A DNA stretch of 64,000 bases from Echinicola vietnamensis DSM 17526 (GCF_000325705.1 NC_019904.1:3846001-3910000); one strand, 5' to 3'. Counted from the stretch's first letter, positions 18,245 to 26,643 are shown. Numbers and translations: made by a program. The notes: a model not told the origin generated them from the letters alone.

Positions 18245-18414
18245 TTTTTTTTACTGACCCGTGTTCAGCTTTTCGGGGCTGTATGCCCTTCTGTTAGTCC
18301 TACGGACAGCTTTTTGAAGCCAGAATGGCCGAAATCATCTCCTGAGGTTTTTTTCCACAGGGGCTGTGGAAAAAAAGTCCATGGTTTTATAAGCGGGAGG
18401 TTTTATTTTCGGGC

Positions 18415-19968
18415 ATGTCAAAGCCACTCGACCAGTTGACCAAAGCCGAACTGCTTGCCCTGCTGCAAAAGTCAGAGCAACAGGTGGCCGACCGTGAGCG
18501 GGTGATAGCCGAGAAGGAACGTATCCTGGCCGAGAAAGAAGCTTATGAGAAGCAGTTGTTGGCGATGATCGAGAAGTTCAAGCGCATGTCCTTTGCCCAG
18601 AAGCGGGAGCGCTTTTTAGGGAACAAGGACCAGATGGCCCTGCCCTTTGAACCTGACCAAGAGCAAGAACAGCAACAGCAGGAAGGGTTTTCCCGCAAGG
18701 TGGAATACATCCGCAAGAAACGTCCCGCCCATACGGGCAGACAGCCCTTGCCCGACCACCTTCCCGTGGAAGAGATCGAGATCCATCCGGAAGGGGACCT
18801 TTCCGGCATGGAGTGTATCGGCAAGGAAGTGACCGAAGAGCTGGACTATATCCCTGCCCAATATATCCGCAGAAGATACATCCGCTATAAGTATGCCCCA
18901 AAGGACAGGTACAGCAGTGCCGGGGTAAAGATCGGCCTGTTGCCGGAAAGGGCCATTCCAAAGGGCATCCCGGGTTACGGCCTGCTCACCGACATCCTTA
19001 CAAGGAAATACCTGGAACATATGCCGCTGTACCGGCAGGCGCAGCGTTTCAAACGGGAAAAGATCCCCATAGCGCCCACCACACTTGAGGGATGGGTGAA
19101 ACAGGGGCTGGAAAAACTCGAACCCCTGTACGACTGTCTGGTGGACGACACCAAGGCCATGGGCTATCTTATGGTGGACGAGAGTACCATCCGGGTATTG
19201 GACAGCGACAACAAGAAGGGCGCCTGCCACACGGGTTACTACTGGGTATACCATAACCCTTTGGAAAACACCGTACTCTTTGATTACCGGCCTACCCGGA
19301 GCAAGGAAGGCCCCAGTGCCATACTGGAAAACTTTCAGGGCTACCTGCAGAGTGATGGATATGGCGTGTACGAACATTATGTGGCCAATAAGCAGGTCAC
19401 CCACCTGGCCTGTTGGGCACATGCAAGGAGAAAGTTTTTTGAGACCTTGGTGGAAAACAAGAAGGCCGCTTCCGAGGCCCTGGGCTTTATCGGCAAGCTT
19501 TACGATGTGGAAAGAAAGGCCAAGAAGGAAAACCTCTCTGCCGAAGACCGCAAGAAGCTCCGTTTGGACGAGGCCTTGCCGGTGATCAACAAAATGTCCG
19601 AGTGGATCAAGAAGCAGCTGCCCAAGGCCCTGCCCAAAAGTGGGCTGAGAAAAGCCCTGTTCTACTCGGCAAACAGATGGGCCGAACTGTCCAATTACCT
19701 GTATGACGGTAAACTGGAGATCGACAACAATCCCGTGGAAAGGGAAATCAGATCAATGGTGGTCGGCAGAAAAAACTACCTGTTTGCCGGCTCCCATAAA
19801 GCGGCCCAAAGGGCGGCCATGATCTATTCCTTCTTCGGCATCTGTAAATTACATGACGTCAATCCCCAACAGTGGCTCGAACATGCTCTGAGAAATATCA
19901 TGACCACCAACCATAAGAACATCCGTGACCTATACCCACAAAACTTTAACCAAACAACACGCGGTTAA
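18415..19968 (+). CDS. tnpC: IS66 transposase TnpC
   Basis: 517 residues. The N-terminal coiled coil (KSEQQVADRERVIAEKERIL) is followed by RKVEYIRKKRPAHTGRQPLP, a zinc-finger-like region, and the DDE domain: YLMVDESTIRV (first Asp), LQSDGYGVYEHY (second Asp) and IDNNPVEREIRSMVVGRKNYLFAGS (Glu near the C-terminus). The end FGICKLHDVNPQQWLEHAL is the standard IS66 C-terminal element. Full length and apparently intact, so the element could be active. Confidence 0.92.
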   Translation: MSKPLDQLTKAELLALLQKSEQQVADRERVIAEKERILAEKEAYEKQLLAMIEKFKRMSFAQKRERFLGNKDQMALPFEPDQEQEQQQQEGFSRKVEYIRKKRPAHTGRQPLPDHLPVEEIEIHPEGDLSGMECIGKEVTEELDYIPAQYIRRRYIRYKYAPKDRYSSAGVKIGLLPERAIPKGIPGYGLLTDILTRKYLEHMPLYRQAQRFKREKIPIAPTTLEGWVKQGLEKLEPLYDCLVDDTKAMGYLMVDESTIRVLDSDNKKGACHTGYYWVYHNPLENTVLFDYRPTRSKEGPSAILENFQGYLQSDGYGVYEHYVANKQVTHLACWAHARRKFFETLVENKKAASEALGFIGKLYDVERKAKKENLSAEDRKKLRLDEALPVINKMSEWIKKQLPKALPKSGLRKALFYSANRWAELSNYLYDGKLEIDNNPVEREIRSMVVGRKNYLFAGSHKAAQRAAMIYSFFGICKLHDVNPQQWLEHALRNIMTTNHKNIRDLYPQNFNQTTRG

Positions 19969-19976
19969 TAGGGCGG

Positions 19977-20594
19977 TTACATTGTTCGTTCGTTGACATC
20001 GACCTGAAAGACTTTTGGTTGATTGCTTTCCAGTTCGTTCTGGTTGATCCAAACCACTACGCTATTGGATTTATTTAAAAGTTTCGAAATTTGGTTGTAT
20101 TCGTCATGTAAGTAATCTTGTCCGATGTTCTCTACAAGTTTGAACAGTTTTTGATGTTCATTTAGACTGAAATACAACGTTGCTTTTCGGCTCTTCGTTT
20201 TATAGCCTAAGCGACTTCTGCTTGAAACATTAGCGACAATGACTTCTGAGTTGCGAATTTTTCCCTTAATCTCAGTTAAGGAATTTTTAGTTGTTATGAG
20301 GTTTTGAAAGTTAAAATAGAGTGGAACGATAATGCATGTAACTCCAAAAGGCAGTAATCTCCACCAATAGTTTAGTTTAATTGGGTCTAAGGTCTTTCCA
20401 AGTATCCAGGGCTTATGTTCCTTTTTTGTCGGCTTGGGTGGTGGCAGATAGTTTGTCTGTTCACCGCGATCCTCAAGAATCCACTTTGCAGCAAGTTTGG
20501 CATCTTCAACATAATGTTTACGCTCCAGAATGCCTTGTAATTCTTGGTTAGATTTAAATAAAAGTTTTTTTGTAAAGAGGTTTTTATTCGTCAT
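19977..20594 (-). CDS. Membrane protein in cassette array, 3' end cut by IS66
   Basis: 205 residues as read, but the stop codon (19977-19979) lies in the IS66 terminal repeat, so the natural C-terminus is missing. Residues 1-50 are helical and charged, then a Pro/Lys linker, one membrane segment (WWRLLPFGVTCIIVPLYFNF) and a soluble part (about 115-200) with KGKIRNSEVIVANVSSRSR and VVVWINQNE. I do not recognise the family. A CAACG motif directly upstream resembles the cassette boundaries further right. It was probably the most distal surviving cassette gene. Confidence 0.55.
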   Translation of the reverse strand: MTNKNLFTKKLLFKSNQELQGILERKHYVEDAKLAAKWILEDRGEQTNYLPPPKPTKKEHKPWILGKTLDPIKLNYWWRLLPFGVTCIIVPLYFNFQNLITTKNSLTEIKGKIRNSEVIVANVSSRSRLGYKTKSRKATLYFSLNEHQKLFKLVENIGQDYLHDEYNQISKLLNKSNSVVVWINQNELESNQPKVFQVDVNERTM

Positions 20595-20651
20595 GTAGTT
20601 TTTTGGCTGCCAAGGACGTTGTAAACTAACCTTACCGTAATTTTTAGCAGT

Positions 20652-21073
20652 TCAAGCTAAGAAAAAAATCCAGATCATTATGGATAGGGCCATGGAAAAG
20701 CGATCATCGCGTTTCCCCATTACCTTGCGGAGTTTATGGTACATCCTGAAGACCGGTTCGTACCGCTTCATGCCCAGCTGTCTTTGCAGTTCAGAAGCAT
20801 TGAACCCCTTTTTGGTGGCTGTGATGAAGGTCATGGCCAACAACCAGGTCCGATCGGAAGGTTACTGTTTTCCATTATCGTTCCGCTTCTGATACTTGTC
20901 CTGAAGCTACAGGAAGTGCATTGAAAGGCCTTTTTGTTTGCCAACCAATAATGCCTGGTACAGTTGCATCTTTTGCAGACAATACCTGCTTGGCTCCTTT
21001 TCTGCCTTACAAACTCGATACAGGAAGATTCGTCAGGAAACCGATTGATGAAGTTGATGATATTCATGGTCAA
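20652..21073 (-). pseudogene. IS1595-family transposase remnant
   Basis: Two overlapping frames make up the 5' part of an ISXO2/IS1595 transposase. The first (21073-20831) has INFINRFPDESSCIEFVRQKR and the zinc ribbon CKRC...CTSC. The second (20843-20652) carries TATKKGFNASELQRQLGMKRYEPVFRM. They meet at a frameshift near 20840. The catalytic DDE part is absent. The protein ends KRDDRFSMALS followed by a short hydrophobic tail. A dead element inside the cassette array. Confidence 0.8.
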
Positions 21074-21220
21074 AACCGTTTATCTTGACACAATTTATTG
21101 AGAGTAAGAACTCAATTGAAGCAATTGACACTAACTGTCACTATTAATTTATTTGGCTACTGGTGCAATTGCGGATATACATATATCGTTTTATTCAATT
21201 TCATATGTGTTCTTTAATGT

Positions 21221-21354
21221 GCTACAACGGTTGGGCTATGAGTAGTTGCGTGGGTTAGCACTTAACTTTGCAAGTACACACCAAGTTGAAAATCCTCAAG
21301 GAATTTTAGAAGTAGGCGAGAACGAGCAATTACTTGTAGGCATTTTTGGCAATA
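21221..21354 (-). other. attC-like cassette boundary 7
   Basis: On the cassette strand the site ends CAACCGTTGTAGC. It begins right after the stop of the lipoprotein gene at 21359. AGTAGTTGC at one side can pair with GCAATTACT at the other (one G-U pair). About 130 bases, the long form of the boundary. I recall near-identical sequences between single genes in other Bacteroidota but cannot verify that here. Confidence 0.6.
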
Positions 21355-21358
21355 GTAT

Positions 21359-22093
21359 TTATTCAGAACAGTTTTTATTCAATATATTTTCGACTGTTGG
21401 ATTGTAAGCATTATGCCTTGCTCCAAATAAATCAGGGTCTGGATGTTGTTGAAAAAAACTAGTCAAAGCACAAAAGTCATGTAGTAAGTCATTTGAGTCA
21501 AATTGAAATCGTGTAGTGGTAACAATATTTTCAAGTCCCGTCAACGCTATCAGGTTGATATTATTTAACACTAAAAACCTTGAAACATTCTGTAAGCTTT
21601 CTATACCATTGAAATTTTCTAATATGTCATTATGTGAAATGAAAAAATCACCACCTACTTCTGCAAGTTGATTGAGGCCATCTAAGTTTTTTAAACTTGC
21701 ATTATGCTCGATGATAATGCTTGATATTATTTTCGTTAAATTATCAAGGCCTTTTAACGATTTAAGATTTAAATTATAGGAAAGCGTAAAAAACTCAATT
21801 TCAGATAGGCCTTCAAGGCCTTCAAGTGTTCTTAACTCATCGTTGTATCTTATGAGAATACCATTGACTTTTTCTAATGTTTCTAACCCTTTAAGGTCTT
21901 CTATATCTTCGGTGTAGTTAATAACCAGGTTGCCGTTAATTTCTGTATATCCTGATTTGGCGAAAGAAATTAAATCGGCTTCTGAACGGATTTCATAATT
22001 GCCCTCATAAATAGTAGAAGGCTCGGTATTAGTAGTATCATCACTACAAGATAGCATGATTAAAGTCAATAGAATTAAGCCGATTTTTTTCAT
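21359..22093 (-). CDS. Cassette-encoded leucine-rich/receptor-L-like lipoprotein
   Basis: 244 residues. MKKIGLILLTLIMLSCSDD is a lipoprotein signal (lipobox LSC, Cys16). The mature part consists of about seven 22-25-residue repeats of the type LKGLDNLTKI-x-SIIIEHN-x-SLKNLDGLNQLAEVGG, as in receptor L-domain or leucine-rich proteins. A surface-exposed binding protein is likely. The ligand is unknown. It is one gene per unit, flanked by attC-like hairpins at 21221-21354 and 22124-22184. Confidence 0.7.
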   Translation of the reverse strand: MKKIGLILLTLIMLSCSDDTTNTEPSTIYEGNYEIRSEADLISFAKSGYTEINGNLVINYTEDIEDLKGLETLEKVNGILIRYNDELRTLEGLEGLSEIEFFTLSYNLNLKSLKGLDNLTKIISSIIIEHNASLKNLDGLNQLAEVGGDFFISHNDILENFNGIESLQNVSRFLVLNNINLIALTGLENIVTTTRFQFDSNDLLHDFCALTSFFQQHPDPDLFGARHNAYNPTVENILNKNCSE

Positions 22094-22123
22094 TTATTAT
22101 TGATTTTTCTGTTTCTATATTCT

Positions 22124-22184
22124 TGCCAACGGTCTGGGGATGGTGTGTGTCCCACAGGTCATGCGCTATACCTGTTATTGAACG
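22124..22184 (-). other. attC-like cassette boundary 6
   Basis: The cassette strand reads CAATAACAGGTATAGCG ... CAGACCGTTGGCAAG. An ACAGGT/ACCTGT stem and the ACCGTTG edge are present. The pairing is poorer than at the other sites, so this copy may be degraded. Confidence 0.45.
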
Positions 22185-22354
22185 AATCCTGCTTAGGTAG
22201 CAAGCCGGCATGATTGTCCGGAACTTCCTAAGTTAGCCTTATCGTAAATTTTAACAGGTTAAGCTATAAAAAAACAGACAATCATTGAAGAAAATCACAA
22301 AAAACAAAAAAGCCTTCCCCATAATTATCCCTTTCCCATCACCACTCGTTCAAC
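22178..22354. repeat. 177-bp repeat, copy A (IS1595-end-like)
   Basis: Nearly the same as 25526-25704 (roughly 88 percent by eye). Ends are inverted (TCGTTCAA type, 9 bp here, 11 bp in copy B). The middle resembles the 3' end of the IS1595 remnant at 20600-20690 (CCTTATCGTAA...AAGCTA-poly A). A MITE derived from that IS family, or a non-coding cassette present twice, are both possible. Confidence 0.65.
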
Positions 22355-22406
22355 ACTGCATTCAGACTAGGCTGCTCCAGCCGTCAGAATGCTTGGTTAT
22401 TGTACA
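22347..22406 (-). other. attC-like cassette boundary 5
   Basis: A GCATTC-T-GAC/GTC-T-GAATGC stem on the cassette strand is bracketed by CAATAAC and GTGTTGAACG. GTTGAAC fits the integron core GTTRRRY exactly. It lies 24 bases past the stop of the interrupted gene at 22430. Confidence 0.55.
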
Positions 22407-22429
22407 CAGTTTTTTATTCGGTTTATTCA

Positions 22430-22752
22430 TCAGTGTTTTCTGCGTAATCTTTGTCCGTATCCAGTTTTTAAAAATTCCGATGCTTTTTCGAGATAGCTTT
22501 GTTCGATATCTTGATTTTCTTTTAGCACGTGATGAATCATTTCTTCCGCTCCAGTATTTAAATCCGTCAGATTTATTTCAAATCCGTAGTCCACAGGATG
22601 ATATGCGTTTGATATAGTTATTCTCAAATTATTGTCCGAATTATTAAATTCAAATATGTCTGCTATTACAGTTCCGTTTGATTGTTCCGAGAATGTATAA
22701 TTCGGTTTATCAAAATCAAATTCCGATGTCAGAAATTCAAAATGAAACCTTG
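22430..22752 (-). pseudogene. Cassette gene of unknown function, 3' part, split by IS21
   Basis: C-terminal portion of a gene whose 5' part lies at 25394-25453. Removing the IS21 element and one copy of the CCTTG duplication restores a single frame in which ...NKTR joins FHFEFLTSEFDFD. The rebuilt protein is about 127 residues, beta-rich at first (NGTVIADIFEFNNSDNNLRITIS) and helical at the end (HHVLKENQDIEQSYLEKASEFL). No family recognised. The frame reading from 22840 begins inside the IS end and is not a true start. Confidence 0.8.
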
Positions 22753-22842
22753 TGGATATTCTGGATGATACTGACCCCTCTCCGGGGATATTGACCCCTC
22801 TAAAAGTTGGTTTGGTCCTGTGAATCCAATGGTATGACAATT

Positions 22843-23568
22843 TTACATTTTTTTTCTTAGACTATCACCTTTAAGTTCGATTCTGTATGATGAGTGTACC
22901 AATCTGTCAAGGATGGCGTCGGCTATCGTTTCTTCCCCGATCACCTCATACCAACTGGATACGGGCAACTGGCTTGCGATGATGGTGGATTTCTTCCCGT
23001 GCCGGTCCTCAATGAGCTCCATAAAGTCCATCTGGTGCTGTTTTTCCAGATGTGTCAGCCCAAAATCATCCATGATGAGCAGGTCGGCTTTTGCCAACTT
23101 GTCAAAGAACTTGATAGCGGTGCCTTCCAGCCTTACCATCTTGGTTTTGAGCATCAGTTTCTGGGTATTAAAATAGGCGGCCTTAAATCCTTGGATACAG
23201 GCCTGGTGTCCCAGTGCGGATGCGAGGTAACTTTTACCACAGCCGGTGGCCCCGGTTATCAGCACCGACTCCCCTTTGGTGATGTAGTCTCCGGTGGACA
23301 GGGATGCCAGCACCATATCGTCCAACCCCCTGGTTTTATCAAGCCTGAGTTCTTCCAGGGAGGCCTTATACCTGAATCCGGCATTGGACTTCAGCCTTCT
23401 GAACCTCCTGTTGTCCCTTTCCTGCTCCTCGGCCTGGAGCATCATCTCAAGGCCTTCTGTCAGCGTGAGGTTTTGGGTTTTGCGGGTTTCCTTCAGGGCT
23501 GTCCATGTTTTGGACATGCCGTGCAGTTTAAGCCTGGTCATTTGTGCTTCGATCTGGTTCATATTCAT
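22843..23568 (-). CDS. istB: IS21 helper ATPase IstB
   Basis: 241 residues. Walker A GATGCGKSYLASALG at about 106, Walker B DLLIMDDFGLTHLE at about 160, plus ARLDRLVHSSYRIELKGDS-type sensor features (read as ILDRLVHSSYRIEL). This is the DnaA/DnaC-like AAA+ helper that forms decamers on target DNA and activates IstA. The start is 6 bases after the istA stop, the usual coupled order. The protein appears complete and ends DSLRKKM. Confidence 0.92.
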   Translation of the reverse strand: MNMNQIEAQMTRLKLHGMSKTWTALKETRKTQNLTLTEGLEMMLQAEEQERDNRRFRRLKSNAGFRYKASLEELRLDKTRGLDDMVLASLSTGDYITKGESVLITGATGCGKSYLASALGHQACIQGFKAAYFNTQKLMLKTKMVRLEGTAIKFFDKLAKADLLIMDDFGLTHLEKQHQMDFMELIEDRHGKKSTIIASQLPVSSWYEVIGEETIADAILDRLVHSSYRIELKGDSLRKKM

Positions 23569-23574
23569 TAGGTG

Positions 23575-25155
23575 TTAAAATTGGAGTTTCTGTTGGTCGT
23601 AATATTCCTTGCCCCGGACATTGTCGTGTTTGGGCAGGGCTTTTTGTGTAATATCGGGCTGTTCATGGGCCATGTTGTTTTCAAGGACGTTCCTGATAAA
23701 CCCATAAGAATAGACCTGGTGGTCCATGGCTATTTTGCAGGCCCTGTCAAAGGTGTCCGGGTCGGACTTCCTGCTCAGGGCCAGCAGCCCGTCACAGGTC
23801 CTGTAAAGCTGTTCGGGATACCGGTTCTGCTCAAACAGCAGGGAGACATACCGGTAAAGGACCTCCGATTTTTTACGGGCAAGTTCCCTGTAGTATTCAG
23901 GGCTCCTGTCCCTGTAATGCCTGTGCTGGGAACACAGATGGTCTTCAACGGTAGAATAGCCGCCCTTGGTGCTTCTGGCATGGACGGCTACCTTTTTGCC
24001 TTCATGGTAGACATAGAACATGGACCTGGTGTAGACTGCCTTCACTTTCTTGCCAATAAGGGTATACGGGACACTGTAATATTGCTTGTCCCTTGCCAGG
24101 TAAACATGGTTGTTCTTTGCCACGGTCAGCAGGGCATGGTAGCGTAGCTCAAACCGGTCCTCGGGAAGTTTTCCCAACAGGGGTTTTTCATCGGCCAAAA
24201 ACTTCTCTTCCCGGCAGTAGGGCCTGCGCTGCATCCGTGTCTGGTTATGGGCCCTGATCCGCATTTTAATGGCCTGGTTGAGCGCATAAAGGTCAAAGAA
24301 CTGCATGTTCCTCAGCTTGGCATATACCCTGGAGTAGAGCACTTTGACCTGGTTCTCGACAAGGGCCTTGTCCTGGGGCCTTCTGGCCCTTGCCGGAAGG
24401 ACGGCCGTGCCGTAATGGTTGGCAAAGTCTTCCAGTGCCCGGTTGATATCCGGTTCGTACTTGTCGGCCTTGTCCACTGCCGACTTCAGGTTGTCGGGGA
24501 CCAGAAGGGAAGGGACCCCGCCCAAATGTTCCAGGCAGCAGGCCAGGGCGTGGAGAAAATCAGCTATACGCTGACTGGGCACGGCCATGGCAAAAGCATA
24601 GTCCGAACAGGGCAGGCAGGCCACAAAAAATTGGCAGGAAATGACCTCTCCGGTTTCCCGGTCTATGTAGTCAATCGTCTTGCCGGCAAAATCAATATAA
24701 AGCTTTTCCCCGGGCGGATGGGCAAGTACCATGGTTGGTTTTGACCGGGCAAGGTCATGCTGGTCAAGGTGGTGGCAGAACTGTGAGTAGCTGTAACCAT
24801 CCGGATGGGACTGTCTGTATTCCTCCCACAAAAGTGTCCTGGTAACCCCGGTACGCTTCAGCTCTTTACGAAAATATTCAAGACGCATTTTAAAATGATC
24901 GTACCGGGGATCCTTATAGGAAGGGTTGCCAGGATGGAAACGGGAATGGATCTCCGGCTCTTCAAGGGCGAGCAGATCATCTATGGTTAGGTTCGTACCT
25001 GTCTGTCCCAGCAGCTTTTCAAGCTTGACAAGGTAGGCCTTTACGGTATTCTTGCTCATGCCAAGCATTCGGGCAATGGTCTTGGTCCCTTTGCCCTGCT
25101 TGTTGAGAATGATCAATTGTTTTATCTGACTCATTGGTTTTGGTTTTCCTGCCAT
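23575..25155 (-). CDS. istA: IS21 transposase IstA
   Basis: About 526 residues from ATG 25155 (MAGKPKPMSQIKQ). The longer frame to 25224 runs into the terminal subrepeats and is unlikely to be translated. The N-terminal HTH is QGKGTKTIARMLGMSKNTVKAY. The DDE catalytic domain has KLYIDFAGKTIDYID (Asp) and SLLVPDNLKSAVDK (Asp), with PRARRPQDKALVENQVKVLY supplying the Glu region. The C-terminal beta-barrel includes VPYTLIGKKVKAVY. Full length. With IstB it makes a complete element. Confidence 0.9.
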   Translation of the reverse strand: MAGKPKPMSQIKQLIILNKQGKGTKTIARMLGMSKNTVKAYLVKLEKLLGQTGTNLTIDDLLALEEPEIHSRFHPGNPSYKDPRYDHFKMRLEYFRKELKRTGVTRTLLWEEYRQSHPDGYSYSQFCHHLDQHDLARSKPTMVLAHPPGEKLYIDFAGKTIDYIDRETGEVISCQFFVACLPCSDYAFAMAVPSQRIADFLHALACCLEHLGGVPSLLVPDNLKSAVDKADKYEPDINRALEDFANHYGTAVLPARARRPQDKALVENQVKVLYSRVYAKLRNMQFFDLYALNQAIKMRIRAHNQTRMQRRPYCREEKFLADEKPLLGKLPEDRFELRYHALLTVAKNNHVYLARDKQYYSVPYTLIGKKVKAVYTRSMFYVYHEGKKVAVHARSTKGGYSTVEDHLCSQHRHYRDRSPEYYRELARKKSEVLYRYVSLLFEQNRYPEQLYRTCDGLLALSRKSDPDTFDRACKIAMDHQVYSYGFIRNVLENNMAHEQPDITQKALPKHDNVRGKEYYDQQKLQF

Positions 25156-25393
25156 TGGATCACGGTTAGCGGTATATAAATCATCCGCTAAAAAACCAAA
25201 ACCAGCATTATAAGGGGTCAACATGCTCCGGAATCTGACAACAGAGGGGTCAATATGCTCCGGAATTATTGCTGAAATATTACTTTAGGGGGTCAGCATC
25301 CGCCGGAATGGCAGTTGAAAACAGCCGATTAAGCCACTTTTCAACCTCCGGGTCATTCCCGGATCATGGGGTCAACATGCTCCGGAATATCCA

Positions 25394-25453
25394 CCTTGTT
25401 TTATTGACAAAATTTCTTCTTTTCGTATCGTGAATTTCTTTAGGTGTGGTCAT
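25394..25453 (-). pseudogene. 5' part of the IS21-interrupted cassette gene
   Basis: Twenty codons from ATG 25453 (MTTPKEIHD...) run straight into the IS21 right end. They belong to the gene continued at 22430-22752. The ATG is 13-15 bases from the ACCGTTG boundary core of site 4, a short leader typical of cassette genes. Confidence 0.8.
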
Positions 25454-25464
25454 TTTCTCAAATT

Positions 25465-25533
25465 GGGCACAACGGTTTGGCTATGAGCAGTAGCGTCCCG
25501 AAGGGCACTATTGCTTATAGGTTTTGTTGAACG
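25465..25533 (-). other. attC-like cassette boundary 4
   Basis: Near-perfect hairpin: TATGAGCAGTAGCGTCCC at 25482-25499 pairs with GGGCACTATTGCTTATA at 25503-25519 around a 3-base GAA loop. It is flanked by AACAAAACC and AACCGTTGTGCCC on the cassette strand. The mispaired positions are mostly G-U. Confidence 0.65.
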
Positions 25534-25704
25534 AATCCAGCTAAAGCAGGAAGCCGGCATGATTGTCCGGATCTTCCTAAATTAGCCTTATCGTGAATTT
25601 TAACAGGGTAAGCTATAAAAAAACAGACAATCATTGAAGAAAATCACAAAAAACAAAAAAGCATTCCTCATAATTACCCTATTCCCACAAACAATTCGTT
25701 CAAC
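25526..25704. repeat. 179-bp repeat, copy B (IS1595-end-like)
   Basis: Ends GTTGAACGAAT/ATTCGTTCAAC are perfect 11-bp inverted repeats. It is homologous to 22178-22354. A GGAAG-x-CCGG/CCGGCTTCC hairpin lies near one end. It contains no supported gene. The 23-codon frame in both copies matches the extreme 3' end of the IS1595 remnant. Confidence 0.65.
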
Positions 25705-25757
25705 ACTGCATTCAGACTGGGCTGTTCCAGCCGTCAGAATGCTTAGTTATTGTAGCC
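25697..25757 (-). other. attC-like cassette boundary 3
   Basis: A GCATTCAGAC/GTCAGAATGC stem with one mismatch has an inner GGCTG/CAGCC stem. CAATAAC and GTGTTGAACG bracket it on the cassette strand. The stop codon of the TPR cassette gene (25712) lies inside the stem region, as in integron cassettes. Confidence 0.6.
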
Positions 25758-26425
25758 AGTGATTTTTCTTTTATTTTTTTCAGTCTGTCGATTGTGTTCT
25801 TTTCTGCGTTAATAATTCCAACGGTCTTATGTCTACTGAATTGGGGTTCTGTAATTGTTGAAAGTTGCAAAGCTGAATTTGCGTATTCTGAAGCTTCTTC
25901 AATTTCCCCCATTCTTAGGCACAAGTTAGCCATCAATGTCGCATAATAGAATTTTTGGTCGTTCATTAATAAGTTGCCACCTGTTTCGTCAAATTTTAAA
26001 GTCGACAGTTCATAAGCTTCTTGAAGTTTGTCTTCTTGGTCAGAAAGCAAAATCGTTTCGCTTAATTTCAAATCTGCAAGTCCAGTTGTTCCGCTCCGTG
26101 TGTTCGAGTGATAATGGCCAGTTACAATTCTAAAATGACTTTCGGCTTCTTTATAATTCCCGTTTTGCAAGTAATAGTCGCCAAGTTGTTCGTGTCCGTG
26201 TATCGTGCTAAAAGTTTCTTCTGGGTAATCGTTTATGACTCTTTCCATTAGCTGAATTCCCTTTTTCTGATTTTCAGTCTTTTGAGAGTCGAGAAGATAA
26301 CTGGCTTGAATACGTAAATATTGAGCTTTATTAGAGTTTCCACGTGAGCGTTTCAGTCGAGCTTCAAATTCAGATTCGATTTGGTCGTTCCATTCCGTAT
26401 TTCTATACCAATCATCTTTGCTCAT
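25712..26425 (-). CDS. Cassette-encoded TPR-like protein
   Basis: 237 residues, all helical, no signal peptide. It starts MSKDDWYRNTEWNDQIE and has TPR-like units at about 55-75 (KKGIQLMERVINDYPEE), 85-115 (HEQLGDYYLQNGNYKEAESHFR) and 165-195 (YYATLMANLCLRMGEIEEASEYANSAL). I recall very similar proteins as lone genes in other Bacteroidota cassette regions, which cannot be checked here. Probably a cytoplasmic protein-interaction module. The ATG is about 20 bases past the site-2 core. Confidence 0.7.
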   Translation of the reverse strand: MSKDDWYRNTEWNDQIESEFEARLKRSRGNSNKAQYLRIQASYLLDSQKTENQKKGIQLMERVINDYPEETFSTIHGHEQLGDYYLQNGNYKEAESHFRIVTGHYHSNTRSGTTGLADLKLSETILLSDQEDKLQEAYELSTLKFDETGGNLLMNDQKFYYATLMANLCLRMGEIEEASEYANSALQLSTITEPQFSRHKTVGIINAEKNTIDRLKKIKEKSLATITKHSDGWNSPV

Positions 26426-26443
26426 TCGTGTCTTTTTTTCATT

Positions 26444-26643
26444 GGCTACAACGGTTAGTATATGGCAAGTAGGGCAATAGAAAGCGATAAACTTTCAAAT
26501 TTGCACTTAGCCAAAGCGTTGTATTTTGTTTTTAACTTATTCATATTAAAAGCCAAATCAATGATTTGGCGGTGTTTGTGAATAGCTTTGAACTCTCGTA
26601 ACCACCGAACGCCCTATTTGCTATATACCGTGTTGTGTGCTGG
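26444..26643 (-). other. attC-like cassette boundary 2
   Basis: About 200 bases. GTATATGGCAAGTAGGGC at 26458-26475 pairs with GCCCTATTTGCTATATAC at 26611-26628 (16 of 18 Watson-Crick, two G-U). Outer ACAACGG pairs with CCGTGTTGT. An inner perfect GCCAAATCA/TGATTTGGC stem lies in the loop. The stop of the cassette-2 gene (26614) falls within the stem. Confidence 0.7.

Larger units (their letters stand above)
17545..19980 (+). mobile_element. IS66-family insertion sequence
   Basis: 2,436 bp with inverted ends GTAACCACCTTATAAA (left) and GTAACCGCCCTATTAA (right, read from the other strand), 13 of 16 matching. It carries the three standard IS66 genes in one direction and is clearly richer in G+C than its flanks. 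IS66 elements normally create 8-bp target duplications. The flanks here, AGTAAATG and ATTGTTCG, do not match. Both neighbouring genes are truncated at the element edges, which suggests a rearrangement or deletion mediated by the element. Confidence 0.9.
22753..25393 (-). mobile_element. IS21-family insertion sequence
   Basis: The left end TGGATATTCTGGATG and the right end (other strand) TGGATATTCCGGAGC form imperfect inverted repeats starting TG and ending CA, as in IS21. The 5-bp target CCTTG is duplicated at 22748-22752 and 25394-25398. Subterminal repeats GGGGTCAACATGCTCCGGAA occur four times at the right end (25215, 25243, 25290, 25370) and two related copies at the left, as expected for IstA binding sites. 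It carries istA and istB on the minus strand and inserts into a cassette gene. Confidence 0.92.

Noticed and set aside
18616..19422. 268-codon antisense frame in the IS66 transposase gene, and similar long antisense frames in istB and the CoA-transferase genes
   Set aside because: Shadow frames of well-identified genes in GC-rich codons.
17537..19988. Target-site duplication for IS66
   Set aside because: The 8-bp flanks AGTAAATG and ATTGTTCG do not match.
22290..25680. 23-codon hydrophobic frame conserved in both 177-179-bp repeats
   Set aside because: Matches the non-coding 3' end of the IS1595 remnant. Conservation follows from the repeat.
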